The notes beneath the pieces are model-generated. The model had not been told where the DNA came from and searched no databases. It saw only the letters and a list, made by a program, of their open reading frames with translations. Of a DNA stretch of 64,000 bases, positions 49,811-58,375 are shown piece by piece. Both the position numbers and the translations under genes were made by a program. Positions within the stretch are counted from its first letter, which is position 1. The number at the start of each line of letters is the position of its first letter. The DNA is from Streptomyces spinosus (lineage in GTDB: Bacteria > Actinomycetota > Actinomycetes > Streptomycetales > Streptomycetaceae), in NCBI RefSeq assembly GCF_020400655.1, contig NZ_JAINRC010000013.1:1-64000 (forward strand), written 5' to 3'.

Positions 49811-50707
49811 ATGGTCGTGAAGGTCGTCCTGCTGGGCACCGCCGCCGGGGGCGGCTTCCCGCAGTGGAACTGCGCCTGCGCGCTCTGCGGCGCCGCCCGG
49901 GACGGACACCTGCCGCCCCGCACCCAGGACTGCGCCGCCGTCACCGGCAACGGCCGCGACTGGTGGCTGCTGAACGCGTCCCCCGACCTGCGGACGCAGC
50001 TCACCGCCACCCGGGCCCTGTGGCCCGGCCCCGGCCCCCGTGACACCCCCCTGCGCGGAGTGCTCCTGACGGACGCCGAGGCCGACCATGTGACCGGCCT
50101 GACCGAGCTGCGCGGGGCGCCGGACCTGATGATCTACGCCGCGCCCCCGGTCCGCGCAGCCCTCGCCCCCGCCCGTGCCGCGTTGGACCGCTACGCCCCC
50201 TGGGAGTGGGCCGACAGCCTGGCCGCCGGCGGCTTCGTGCTGGCCGGGGGACTGGTGGTGACCGCCCACCAGGCCGGGGCGAAGATCCCGAAGTACGTAC
50301 CGGACCGGACGTCCACGACGCCGGGGCCCTGGGTGACGGCGTACCGCGTCGAGGACCTGGCCACCGGGGGAGTGCTGGTGTACGCGCCCTGCGTCGGCGC
50401 CTGGAGCCCGGTCCTGGACGGGCTGTGCGCCGAGGCCGACTGCGTCCTGCTGGACGGCACCTTCTTCGCGGCCGACGAGATGGGCACCGCGGTGCGCTCC
50501 GGCGCCGGTCAGGCCGCCATGGGCCACTTGCCGGTCACCGGCCCGCAGGGCTCCCTGGCCGCGCTGGCCCGGCATCCCGGCGCCCGCCGGGTCTACACCC
50601 ACCTCAACAACACCAACCCGCTCCTCGACCCGGCCTCACCCGCACGCGCGCGCGTGTCCGAGTACGGCGTCGAGGTCCTGCCGGACGGGACGGAGCTGGT
50701 GCTCTAG
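49811..50707 (+). CDS. pqqB: PqqB-like metallo-beta-lactamase-fold protein
   Basis: 298 residues. It has the PqqB opening VVLLGTAAGGGFPQWNCACALC (broken here only by counting: GTAAGGGFPQWNC is the core), a TDAEADHVTGL metal-like motif, GAKIPKYVPDRTS and MGHLPVTGPQGSLAAL, and an end HLNNTNPLLDPASPAR. PqqB hydroxylates the PqqA tyrosine during PQQ synthesis. No pqqA, C, D or E is in the window, so it is either an orphan or part of a split pathway. Start choice: ATG 49811 right after GAAGGAG, or GTG 49817 with better spacing. Its stop overlaps the MarR gene by 4 bp. Confidence 0.87.
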   Translation: MVVKVVLLGTAAGGGFPQWNCACALCGAARDGHLPPRTQDCAAVTGNGRDWWLLNASPDLRTQLTATRALWPGPGPRDTPLRGVLLTDAEADHVTGLTELRGAPDLMIYAAPPVRAALAPARAALDRYAPWEWADSLAAGGFVLAGGLVVTAHQAGAKIPKYVPDRTSTTPGPWVTAYRVEDLATGGVLVYAPCVGAWSPVLDGLCAEADCVLLDGTFFAADEMGTAVRSGAGQAAMGHLPVTGPQGSLAALARHPGARRVYTHLNNTNPLLDPASPARARVSEYGVEVLPDGTELVL

Positions 50708-51138
50708 ACGGCCGGTTCCCCGCTGTGGGCCCCGCGCCGGCGGCCTTCCTGCCCGGCCAGCATCCGCCGCAGCACCGTCCGCTGCACCGGCAGCACCTCG
50801 GCGTGCAGCGCCCGGCCCTTCGGGGTGAGCGCCACCCACACCCCGCGCCGGTCCTCCGCGCAGACCGAGCGCTCCACCAGGCCGTCCTTCTCCAGCCGGC
50901 CGATGAGCCGGGACAGCGCGCTCTGGCTGAGGTGCACCCGGCCGACCAGGTTCTGCACCCGGCACTGGTCACCCTGCCGCGGCGACTCCGCCGCCAGGAT
51001 GTCCAGCACCTCGAAGTCGCTGGCGCCCAGACCGTGCGGATGCAGGGCGCGGTCGATCTCGCACATCGTGCGCGCGTGCACCGCGAGGATGTCCCGCCAG
51101 CGTTCTTCGAGCCGTGTCTCGGCCGTCGTGCCTGCCAT
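50704..51138 (-). CDS. MarR-family transcriptional regulator
   Basis: 144 residues with the MarR winged helix: LGASDFEVLDILAAESP, VGRVHLSQSALSRLIGRLEK, RSVCAEDRRGVWVALTPKG. It usually acts as a dimeric repressor released by phenolic ligands. The C-terminal tail is Arg/Gly-rich. It converges on pqqB with a 4-bp overlap of stop codons. The ribosome site is weak. Its target is not apparent; the VOC gene at 51213 lies upstream on the same strand. Confidence 0.87.
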   Translation of the reverse strand: MAGTTAETRLEERWRDILAVHARTMCEIDRALHPHGLGASDFEVLDILAAESPRQGDQCRVQNLVGRVHLSQSALSRLIGRLEKDGLVERSVCAEDRRGVWVALTPKGRALHAEVLPVQRTVLRRMLAGQEGRRRGAHSGEPAV

Positions 51139-51212
51139 ACCCGCACGGTAGCACCGTTTCGGCCAATCGTTGAGTGTGCAACTAGTGCTGGGAGCGGAAG
51201 GCTTCGACGCTG

Positions 51213-51563
51213 TCAGGCCGCCGGGTCCTGGAGCAGCCCCACGAGGTTGCCGTCGGAGTCCTTCACGAAGGCGATCAGCCGGCCACCGCCGACGTCCTGC
51301 GCGTCCTGGAGCAGTTCGGCGCCCGCCGCCAGCAGCGCCGCGAGCCGCTCCCGCAGATCCGTCACGTGCCAGTACGGCACCGGCCCGGTCATGCCCTTGG
51401 CGTGTCCGTTCGGGTCCAGGCCGACGTCCTGGCCGGCGGCCTTGTAGCCGACGTAGTACGGCTCGTCCGCGTACGGCTCGACACCCAGCAGCGCGCCGAA
51501 GACGGCCTTGGCGCGCTCCAGGTCCTTCACCGGGTAGATGATCGTCTGCAGGCCGGCGGTCAT
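51213..51563 (-). CDS. VOC-family (glyoxalase/dioxygenase-like) protein
   Basis: 116 residues with one vicinal-oxygen-chelate domain: LQTIIYPVKDLERAKAVFGA, LLGVEPYADEPYYVGYK, PVPYWHVTDLRERLAALLAA, FVKDSDGNLVGLLQDP. Members bind a metal and act in glyoxal detoxification, ring cleavage or antibiotic resistance; short single-domain ones work as dimers. CGAAGGAGTGACC ribosome site. Substrate unknown. Confidence 0.85.
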   Translation of the reverse strand: MTAGLQTIIYPVKDLERAKAVFGALLGVEPYADEPYYVGYKAAGQDVGLDPNGHAKGMTGPVPYWHVTDLRERLAALLAAGAELLQDAQDVGGGRLIAFVKDSDGNLVGLLQDPAA

Positions 51564-51669
51564 GGTGGTCACTCCTTCGCGATGCGGGACCCGGCGGTTC
51601 TCCGCCGGTGCCCCCACGCTAGGACCCGGTAGCCGGCCGTGGCTTCTCCGATCCTGACCGCTTGCCGCG

Positions 51670-51855
51670 TCACTCGTTGCGCAGCACCTCCGCGACGGAG
51701 AGACGGGCCGCCCTGCGGGCCGGCACGAGCGCGCCCAGAACAGCGATCACGACACCGGCGAACGCGAGGACGGCCGGCAGGGGCGCGTGCCAGACGTCCG
51801 TCATGTACCGGGGCAGGGTGATGTCGGCCCCAGCCGCCATGCGCGGGAGCACCAC
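51670..51855 (-). pseudogene. 3' end of an FtsX-type ABC transporter permease
   Basis: Only about 60 codons remain: the last membrane helix (LPAVLAFAGVVIAVLGALVP) and the typical end ARRAARLSVAEVLRNE. Intact FtsX/MacB permeases have several hundred residues. The upstream (right) part is missing and is replaced at about 51840-51856 by the truncated beta-galactosidase on the other strand. No partner ATPase gene is present. Confidence 0.75.
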
Positions 51856-53643
51856 CCGACCTGGGCACGCCCACCGTGGTGCCCCCCGCCTGGTTCTACC
51901 GGGCCCACCCCGAGGCCCTGCCGGTCACGGCCGAGGGCACGCGCTACGAGTTCGGTTCGCGCGGCGCGATCTGCCACAGCAACGCCGACTACCGCGCCGC
52001 CGCCGCGAACATCACCACCCGGCTCGCCGAGCGCTACGGCGACCACCCGGCGCTCGCGATGTGGCACGTCCACAACGAGTACGGCGTTCCCGTCTCCGCC
52101 TGCTACTGCGAGTCCTGTGCGGACCGGTTCCGCCACTGGCTGGCGGACACCTACGGCAGCGTCGACGCCGTCAACGAGGCGTGGGGCACGGCCTTCTGGG
52201 GCCAGCGCTACACCGACCTCGCGCAGATCAACCCGCCGCGGGCCACCCCGACCGTCGGCAACCCGGGCCAGGCCCTCGACTACAAGCGCTTCGCCGACGC
52301 CACCATTCGGGAGAACTTCCGCACCGAGCGGGACATCCTGCACCGCCTCTCGCCGGGCGTGCCGGTCACCACCAACTTCATGACCGCGCTCAGCCAGTGC
52401 GACTCCATGGACTACTGGGCGTGGGGCCGCGAGGTCGACCTCGTCACCAACGACCACTACCTGATCACCGACGGCCGCCGCACCCACGTCAACCTCGCGA
52501 TGGCCGCCGACCTCACCCGCTCCGTCGCCGGCGGCTCGCCCTGGCTGCTGCTGGAGCACTCCACCTCGGGCGTCAACTGGCAGCCCCGCAACCCCGCGAA
52601 GGCACCGGGCCAGATGGCCCGCAACTCCCTCGCGCACGTGGCGCGCGGCTCCGAGGGCGCGATGTTCTTCCAGTGGCGCCAGTCCCGGCGCGGCGCCGAG
52701 AAGTTCCACTCGGCGATGCTGCCGCACGGCGGCACCGACACCTTGCGTCTGGCGCGAGGTGGTCGAACTGGGCTCCTCCATGCGCGCGTTGGCCGAGATC
52801 CGGGGCACCCGCACCGAGGCCGACGCGGCCGTGCTGTGGGACTGGCACTCCTGGTGGGCGCAGAACCTCGCCTGGCGCCCCAGCGAGGACCACGACCCGC
52901 GCGAGCGCGCCGACTCCTTCTACGAGGCGCTCTACGACCGCCACCTCACCGTCGACTTCGCCCACCCGGAAGCCGACCTGTCGCGGTACCCCCTGGTCGT
53001 CGTGCCGGCGCTGTACCTGATGACCCGGGCCGCCGGGAACAACGTCCGCGCGTACGTCGAGAACGGCGGCACGCTCGTGGTGTCGTACTTCTCCGGCATC
53101 GTCGACGAACACGACGCCGTCCACGAGGGCGCCTACCCGGGCGCGCTGCGCGAGGTCCTCGGGCTCACCGTGGAGGAGTTCTCGCCGCTGCTCCAGGACG
53201 AACGGGTCCGCCTGACCGGCCCGGACGGCTCCGAGCTGACCGGGGAGGTGTGGACGGAGTTCGTGGTCCCGCGCGGCGCCGATACCGTGTGGACCTACGC
53301 CGACGGGCTCACCGCGGGCCGTCCCGCCGTCACCCGGCACCGGCTCGGCCGGGGCACCGCCTGGTACGTCTCCACCCGCCTCGACGCCCAGGGGCTGAAC
53401 GCGCTCATCGGCCGGGCGGCCGACGACGCCGGTCTCGCCCCGCGCGCCGGCCTGCCCCGAGACGTCGAGGTGGTGCGCCGGCGCGGCGACTCGGGCACCT
53501 ACCTCTTCGTCGTCAACCACACCGCCGGCGACACCAAGGTCCCGCTGGACACGCCCGGGACCGAACTGCTGACGGGTGAACGCGCCGCGGGCCGCCTCGC
53601 GGTCCCGGCGGGGGCCGTCCGGGTCGTACGACTCGACGGCTGA
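51852..53643 (+). pseudogene. GH42 beta-galactosidase, 5'-truncated and frameshifted
   Basis: The frame enters abruptly at DLGTPTVVPPAWFYRAHPEA, roughly 95 residues into a normal GH42 enzyme, with no start codon or ribosome site. The acid/base Glu is kept in WHVHNEYGVPVSACYCESC (with the metal cysteines) and the nucleophile Glu in WLLLEHSTSGVNWQP. Near 52745 (the segment CACCTTGCGTCTGG) one extra base shifts the frame; the downstream frame resumes at WREVVELGSSMRALAE and runs to TGA 53641-53643. The C-terminal beta-sandwich (FVVNHTAGDTKVPLDTPG) is present. Confidence 0.82.
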
Positions 53644-53747
53644 GCCTGCTCCCCTCCGCCCGCGTGTGCCACGAGAGCCGCGGGCGGAGGGGTCTCCTCC
53701 GGACCCGCCGGAGGACACCCCCCGCCACGTCGAAGGGACGACGGACG

Positions 53748-54606
53748 ATGAAGTTCCCTCCCGGACGCACCATCAGGGGCCCTGTTGCCGCCGCTCGCGG
53801 CCGGGCTCGCCCTCACCGCCCTGCCCGCCCAGGCCGCGAGCACCCTCACCAACGGCGGCTTCGAGTCCGGCGGCACGGGCACGGCCACGCCCGCCGGCTG
53901 GTCCGAGTACGGCGACACCGGCGCCTCGTACACCGAGCCCGGTGGTCACGGCGGGAGCCACCGCCTCAGCCACTACGCGTCGTCCGCCTACAAGGTGGAG
54001 ACCTACCAGCACCTGTCCGGACTGGCCGACGGGACCGCCACGTTGACGGCGTGGGTCCGCTCCAGTGGCGGGCAGAAGGCCGCGTACCTGTCGCTCAGGA
54101 ACTGCGGCAGTGCGGACAGCGCACGGATCTGCCGACATCGTCCAGTGGGTGGATACGGATCGTCACGTCGGTCAAGGTGACCGACAACCAGTGCACCGTC
54201 AGCGTCAACAGTGACGCGAACGCCGGCAACTGGATCAATGTTGACGATCTCACCTTCACGTCCGGCACCACGGGTACATCCATCCATGGTGCGGACGTCT
54301 CCTCCCTCGCCAAGAGCGAGGCCATGGGCGGGGTCTACAGGACGAGTTCCGGAGCGACCGGGGACGCGCTCCGCATCCTCAGGTCGTCCGGCATGAACTA
54401 CGCGCGCCTGAAGGTCTGGGTGAACCCGCCCGACGGCTTCAACGACAAGGCGCACGTCCTCGCGACGGCCAAGCGCGTCAAGGCGCGGGGCATGAAGCTG
54501 CTGGTCGACTTCCACTACTCGGTCCGGCAACGGCTGGGAGAACCAGGCCCTGTTCGGCTACGACGACAGGGCGCTGTCCTCCATGTCGTGGTTCGGCCAC
54601 CGCTGA
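53748..54606 (+). pseudogene. GH53 endo-beta-1,4-galactanase, internal deletion and frameshifts
   Basis: ATG 53748 opens a short start. After a frameshift near 53780 a signal region and N-terminal carbohydrate-binding domain follow (ALPAQAASTLTNGGFESGG). The frame returns near 54120 (NAGNWINVDDLTFTSGTTG) and the GH53 domain begins (IHGADVSSLAKSEAMGG, MNYARLKVWVNPPDGF, MKLLVDFHYS). At about 54521 it jumps straight to the C-terminal end NGWENQALFGYDDRAL, losing some 250-300 residues including both catalytic glutamates. With the GH42 remnant it marks a lost galactan-degradation locus. Confidence 0.8.
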
Positions 54607-54794
54607 GCCGTCCGTGCACGGGCCCGGTCGCGCGCGGCGGCCGGGCCCTCGCCGCTCCGGGGCGGCGGCAACCCCCCCGGTCGTACGGCCGTTCGGTACC
54701 GGACAACGGCCGCCGAGTACCGGACGTGCCCGCGTCGCCCGCGCCACAGTGGGAAGACTGCGTACGAGGAGGCCGGGGACGGGAGGGCGGACGG

Positions 54795-55082
54795 ATGACG
54801 GGGACTCCCTCGGGCCGGATGCGGCAGACCATCCTGGAGTGGCTCAAGGACCCGCCGGCCCACTTCCCGGCCCCGCGCCGACGCGATACCGCCGAGACCG
54901 GCGTCACCGCGCGGGCCGTCGCCGCCGAACTGGGCGTGCCCCGCCGGACCGCACTCGCCCACCTCCGGTTCCTCACCCGCCTCGGCGTCCTGCGCACCCG
55001 CCGGATCCACGGCCGCACCCACTACCGGCGCGACGAGGTCCGCATCGCCGAGGTGGCCCGGATGTTCGAAAAGGGCTGGTGA
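54795..55082 (+). CDS. small winged-helix DNA-binding protein
   Basis: 95 residues. A helix-turn-helix with wing: VTARAVAAELGVPRRTALAH, LRFLTRLGVLRTRRIHGRTH, then DEVRIAEVARMFEKGW. It resembles ArsR/MarR-like small regulators found next to diverse Streptomyces genes. GGGAGG precedes the ATG. It is followed 53 bp downstream by an SMP-30-like gene and may control it. Confidence 0.75.
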   Translation: MTGTPSGRMRQTILEWLKDPPAHFPAPRRRDTAETGVTARAVAAELGVPRRTALAHLRFLTRLGVLRTRRIHGRTHYRRDEVRIAEVARMFEKGW

Positions 55083-55135
55083 CGAGGGCGGTCACGGGCG
55101 GCTGCCGACAGGGGCACGGACGGAAGGGACCGCAC

Positions 55136-56095
55136 ATGGACCGATCGACGGCACTCGTACCGCTCCACTACGTCTCGCTGCGCGCCCGCGGTCCGGAGGA
55201 CGTCGTCGCCGATCCCCAGGGACGGGTGCTGACCGGGGTGGAGGACGGGCGCATCCTCCGCGTCCACCACCCCGCCGACCCGCGCAGAACCCGCACCGAG
55301 GTGCTGGCCGAGACCGGCGGCCGTCCCCTCGGGCTGGAACTCCTGCCGGACGGCGCCCTGGTGGTGTGCGACGCCGAACGCGGCCTGCTGCGCGTCGGCC
55401 CGCACGACGGCACCGTCCGCGTCCTCGCGGACGCGGTGGCGGGCGAGCGGCTCCGGTTCTGCAGCAACGCCGTCGCCGTGCCGGACGGCACCGTGTACTT
55501 CACCGTCTCCAGCCGCCGCCACCCGCTGGGCCGGTGGATCGGCGACATCGTCGAGCACACCGGCACCGGCCGTCTGCTCCGGCTCGCCCCCGGCGACCGG
55601 GAACCCGAAGTCCTGCTGGAGGGACTCCAGTTCGCCAACGGGCTCGCCCTCAGCGCCGACGGCTCCTTCCTGGTGATCGCCGAGACCGGCTCCTGCCGGC
55701 TCACCCGCTGCCGGCTCACCGGCCCCCGCGCCGGACACGCCGAACCCTTCGCCGAGCTCCCCGGGATGCCCGACAACCTCTGGCGCGAGGGTTCCGGCGG
55801 TCCACTCTGGGTCGCCCTGGCCAGCCCCCGTGTCCCCCCGCTCGACCTGTTGCACCGCACCCCGCCGGCCGTCCGCCGCACCGCCGCACGGGCCGCCGTC
55901 CACGCGCCGTACCGCCCGAGCGGGACCGTCGGCGTCGTCGCCGTCGACGACCGGGGCCGGACCGTGCACCGCCTGACCCGCCGGCGCTCCGGGTTCCGCA
56001 TGGTCACCAGCGTGTGCGCCGTCGGCGACCACCTGGTGCTCGGCAGCCTCTGGGAGTCCGGCATGGCGGTCTGCGCCCGGCCCGCCGCCCGCTGA
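55136..56095 (+). CDS. SMP-30/gluconolactonase-like six-bladed propeller protein
   Basis: 319 residues with repeated propeller strands (GPEDVVADPQGRVLTGVEDG, RPLGLELLPDGALVVCDAER, FANGLALSADGSFLVIAETG, LPGMPDNLWREGSGGPLWVA). This is the SMP-30 / strictosidine-synthase-like pattern with an Asp-Asn pair in MPDNL. Members hydrolyse sugar lactones, or act as calcium-dependent esterases. No signal peptide. The substrate is unknown. The AGGGACCGCAC site gives the start. Confidence 0.85.
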   Translation: MDRSTALVPLHYVSLRARGPEDVVADPQGRVLTGVEDGRILRVHHPADPRRTRTEVLAETGGRPLGLELLPDGALVVCDAERGLLRVGPHDGTVRVLADAVAGERLRFCSNAVAVPDGTVYFTVSSRRHPLGRWIGDIVEHTGTGRLLRLAPGDREPEVLLEGLQFANGLALSADGSFLVIAETGSCRLTRCRLTGPRAGHAEPFAELPGMPDNLWREGSGGPLWVALASPRVPPLDLLHRTPPAVRRTAARAAVHAPYRPSGTVGVVAVDDRGRTVHRLTRRRSGFRMVTSVCAVGDHLVLGSLWESGMAVCARPAAR

Positions 56096-56672
56096 GGCGC
56101 CGGTACCCTGGTCCCGGCCTTGATCGCCCGTCGAGGCGGGGGCCGAACAGGAGACGTACCGGCATGACCCTCCCGGAGACCGAGATCCACGGCGACCGGC
56201 CCAGGCGAAGACGGCGGTCCCGCGGCGTCGCGGGAGCACGTCGTGGCGGTCGGCGGCGGCGTCGCGGGAGCCCGCCGTGGCCGTCGGCGGCGCGCCGGAC
56301 AACACGCCGGACAAAACGGACAGCAGAGGTAAGAAGTCGTTGTGAACCGGCTGCTCTTCCTCACCGGAGCCCTCGTCGGCGCACCCTCGGGCCCTGTCCC
56401 CGGTCACGCCGTACCGGCGCGCCACGCCCGGTCCTGCGCCGGGGCTCCCTCGTCGCCCGGTCTTCCGTCGTGCGAGGCCCCGGCAGACCGGGGCCGGCCC
56501 GGGCCTCTACGCTGCCCTGGGTGCCGCGGCGAGCGTGCCGGCGGGTCCCGCTGCGGCCTTCGCCGGGGCTCCGGCCGCCGGCGCCCCGGAGGTCCGGGCG
56601 CTTGCCGTACGGCCGGGCACAGCAAGTACTGTCTACAGCAATGTCGACCAACTCTCCTCAGAACTGGATCCC
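56096..56672 (+). other. 577-bp gap with a 34-bp tandem duplication
   Basis: No convincing gene. An ATG at 56164 follows a GGAGACGTACC site and opens LPETEIHGDRPRRRRR, but the frame soon becomes Arg-rich and unlike coding sequence. A 34-bp unit (56224-56257) is repeated directly at 56258-56291 with three mismatches. A possible uppP promoter, TTGCCG (56602-56607) with TACTGT (56627-56632), lies near the end but with a long 19-bp spacer. Confidence 0.45.
56224..56291. repeat. 34-bp direct tandem duplication
   Basis: GGCGTCGCGGGAGC begins each unit and GTCGGCGGC ends each; 31 of 34 bases agree by eye. Since 34 is not a multiple of three, it would break any reading frame that once crossed it. 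Confidence 0.75.
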
Positions 56673-57509
56673 ATGAGCGCCATCTCCGTCGGTCAGGCCG
56701 TCGTCCTCGGAGTAGTCGAGGGGGTGACCGAGTTCCTCCCCGTGTCCTCCACCGGACACCTCAAGATCGCCGAGGGGCTCATGGACATCCCCGTCGACGA
56801 CAAGTCCGTCGTCGGCTTCTCCGCCGTCATCCAGGTCGGCGCCATCGCCGCCGTGCTCGTGTACTTCTTCAAGGACATCAAGCGGATCGTCACCGCCTGG
56901 TTCCGCGGTCTGACCAACCGCGAGGAGCGCTACCACCACGACTACAAGTTCGCCTGGTGGGTCATCGCCGCGACCATCCCGATCGTGGTGGTGGGCCTGG
57001 CGGCGAAGCCGCTGATCGACGGCCCGCTGGCCTCGCTGTGGGTGGTCGCCGGGTCGCTGATCGTCGGCTCGGGCGTGATGTGGGCCGCCGACCAGATGGG
57101 CCGGCACAAGCGCGGTGAGGACGACACGTCCTTCAAGGACGCGATGTGGGTCGGCTGCTCCCAGATCCTCGCCCTGCTCTTCCCCGGCTTCTCCCGCTCC
57201 GGTGCCACCATGTCCACCGCGCTCATCCTCGACCTGGACCGCGTCGCCGCCACCCGGCTCTCCTTCTTCCTCGGCATCCCGGCCCTGACCGGAGCGGGCC
57301 TGTACGAGCTGAAGGACGCCCTCGGCGCGGGGGTCGGCGCCGCCCCGCTGGCCGTCGGCACGGTCGTCTCCTTCGTGGTCGCCTACGCCTCCATCGCCTG
57401 GCTGCTCAAGTTCGTCGCCAAGCACTCCTTCAACGCCTTCGTGATCTACCGGATCGTCATCGGCGCCGGTCTCCTCGGCCTGCTGGCCACCGGCACGCTC
57501 AGCAGCTGA
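56673..57509 (+). CDS. uppP: undecaprenyl-diphosphatase
   Basis: 278 residues, polytopic. Family motifs are VEGVTEFLPVSSTGHLKIAE near residue 14 and FPGFSRSGATMSTAL in the middle. It removes a phosphate from undecaprenyl diphosphate at the outer face, recycling the lipid carrier for peptidoglycan and giving bacitracin resistance. Streptomyces often have several copies. The start at 56673 gives the standard N-terminus; upstream in-frame sequence is not conserved-looking. A hairpin follows at 57548. Confidence 0.93.
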   Translation: MSAISVGQAVVLGVVEGVTEFLPVSSTGHLKIAEGLMDIPVDDKSVVGFSAVIQVGAIAAVLVYFFKDIKRIVTAWFRGLTNREERYHHDYKFAWWVIAATIPIVVVGLAAKPLIDGPLASLWVVAGSLIVGSGVMWAADQMGRHKRGEDDTSFKDAMWVGCSQILALLFPGFSRSGATMSTALILDLDRVAATRLSFFLGIPALTGAGLYELKDALGAGVGAAPLAVGTVVSFVVAYASIAWLLKFVAKHSFNAFVIYRIVIGAGLLGLLATGTLSS

Positions 57510-57547
57510 GCCCGGCCGCCGGGCGGACACCGCCGCTGATCACCCAC

Positions 57548-57582
57548 GGGGTGCGGATGCCTGCATTCAGGCGCCGCACCCC
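57548..57582 (+). terminator. hairpin after uppP
   Basis: Outer stem GGGGTGCGG (57548-57556) / CCGCACCCC (57574-57582) and inner stem GCCTG (57559-57563) / CAGGC (57568-57572) around the loop CATT, with a small internal loop between. Confidence 0.75.
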
Positions 57583-57606
57583 ATGAATTCTTCCTTACGC
57601 GACGTC

Positions 57607-57636
57607 TTGACAGCCCCCGCACGCACCCCGCAGGAT
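57607..57636 (+). promoter_or_regulatory. promoter of the asparagine module, probably leaderless
   Basis: A consensus -35 TTGACA (57607-57612), 18-bp spacer, and CAGGAT (57631-57636). Transcription would start at or next to the GTG at 57644, giving an mRNA without a leader, which is common in Streptomyces. No ribosome site is needed or clearly seen. Confidence 0.55.
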
Positions 57637-57643
57637 CGCTCCC

Positions 57644-58375
57644 GTGAACCTGTCAGACAGCCAGACAGGTGGTCCGGCCCCGCGGCGCGTCAGCGCCATG
57701 GAAGCGGTGCTCGCCCACCTCCGCGACGCCATCGAGCGCGGCCGGTACGCCATCGGCGACAAGCTCCCCTCCGAGGCCGAGCTGTGCCGCACGCTGGAGG
57801 TCTCCCGGCCCGTGCTGCGCGAGGCGCTGCGCGCGCTGCAGACGATGGGCCTCACCGTGTCCCGGACCGGCAAGGGCACCTTCGTCGTCGCGAACACGGT
57901 GGAGGACCCCACCTTCGGCGACTACGCCGCCAGCGACCTGCTCGAAGTGCGCCGCCACATCGAGATCCCGGTCGCCGGGTACGCGGCCCTGCGCCGCACC
58001 CCGGAGAACCTGGACCACCTGGCCCACCTGCTCGACCGCATGGAGCGGGAGACGGACACCACCGCCTGGGTCGCGATGGACACCCTCTTCCACCTCGCCG
58101 TGGCCGAGGCCGCCCAGAACCCGGTCTTCCGCCGGGTCATCGAGGAGATCCGCGACGCACTGGCGCGCCAGTCGGCCTTCCTCAACGAACTGGGCGGGCG
58201 CCGCGAACAGTCCAACCGCGAGCACCGGGCCATCGTCGAGGCGCTGACCGACGGTTCCGAGCACGACGCCGTGGAGGCCATGAGCCACCACCTGGACCGC
58301 GTCGAGACGACCCTCACCGACATCGTGCGTCCCCAGCGGACGGACCACCCTACGGAAGGCGGACCCGAGGCGTGA
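57644..58375 (+). CDS. FadR-type GntR regulator (FCD domain)
   Basis: 243 residues. The winged HTH (GRYAIGDKLPSEAELCRTLE, VSRPVLREALRALQTMGLTV, GKGTFVVAN) is followed by an all-helical FCD domain with its metal-binding Asp/His residues (RRHIEIPVAGYAAL, DTLFHLAVAEAAQNPVF, NREHRAIVEAL). GTG start. It overlaps the permease gene by GTGA, so it is the first gene of the asparagine module and probably represses it. Its own first codons contain a palindromic site (57649-57669). Confidence 0.9.
   Translation: MNLSDSQTGGPAPRRVSAMEAVLAHLRDAIERGRYAIGDKLPSEAELCRTLEVSRPVLREALRALQTMGLTVSRTGKGTFVVANTVEDPTFGDYAASDLLEVRRHIEIPVAGYAALRRTPENLDHLAHLLDRMERETDTTAWVAMDTLFHLAVAEAAQNPVFRRVIEEIRDALARQSAFLNELGGRREQSNREHRAIVEALTDGSEHDAVEAMSHHLDRVETTLTDIVRPQRTDHPTEGGPEA
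57649..57669 (+). promoter_or_regulatory. palindromic operator inside the first codons of the regulator gene
   Basis: CTGTC-A-GACAG (57650-57660) fits the GTC-N-GAC pattern bound by FadR-type GntR proteins, and CCTGTC/GACAGG arms (57649-57654, 57664-57669) widen it. It lies right after the expected transcription start, where a bound repressor would block the polymerase. Confidence 0.5.

Noticed and set aside
56221..56300. Start of an FAD-dependent enzyme (frame reading EHVVAVGGGVAGARRG)
   Set aside because: It resembles a GxGxxG dinucleotide motif, but this arises from the 34-bp duplication and nothing of the fold follows.
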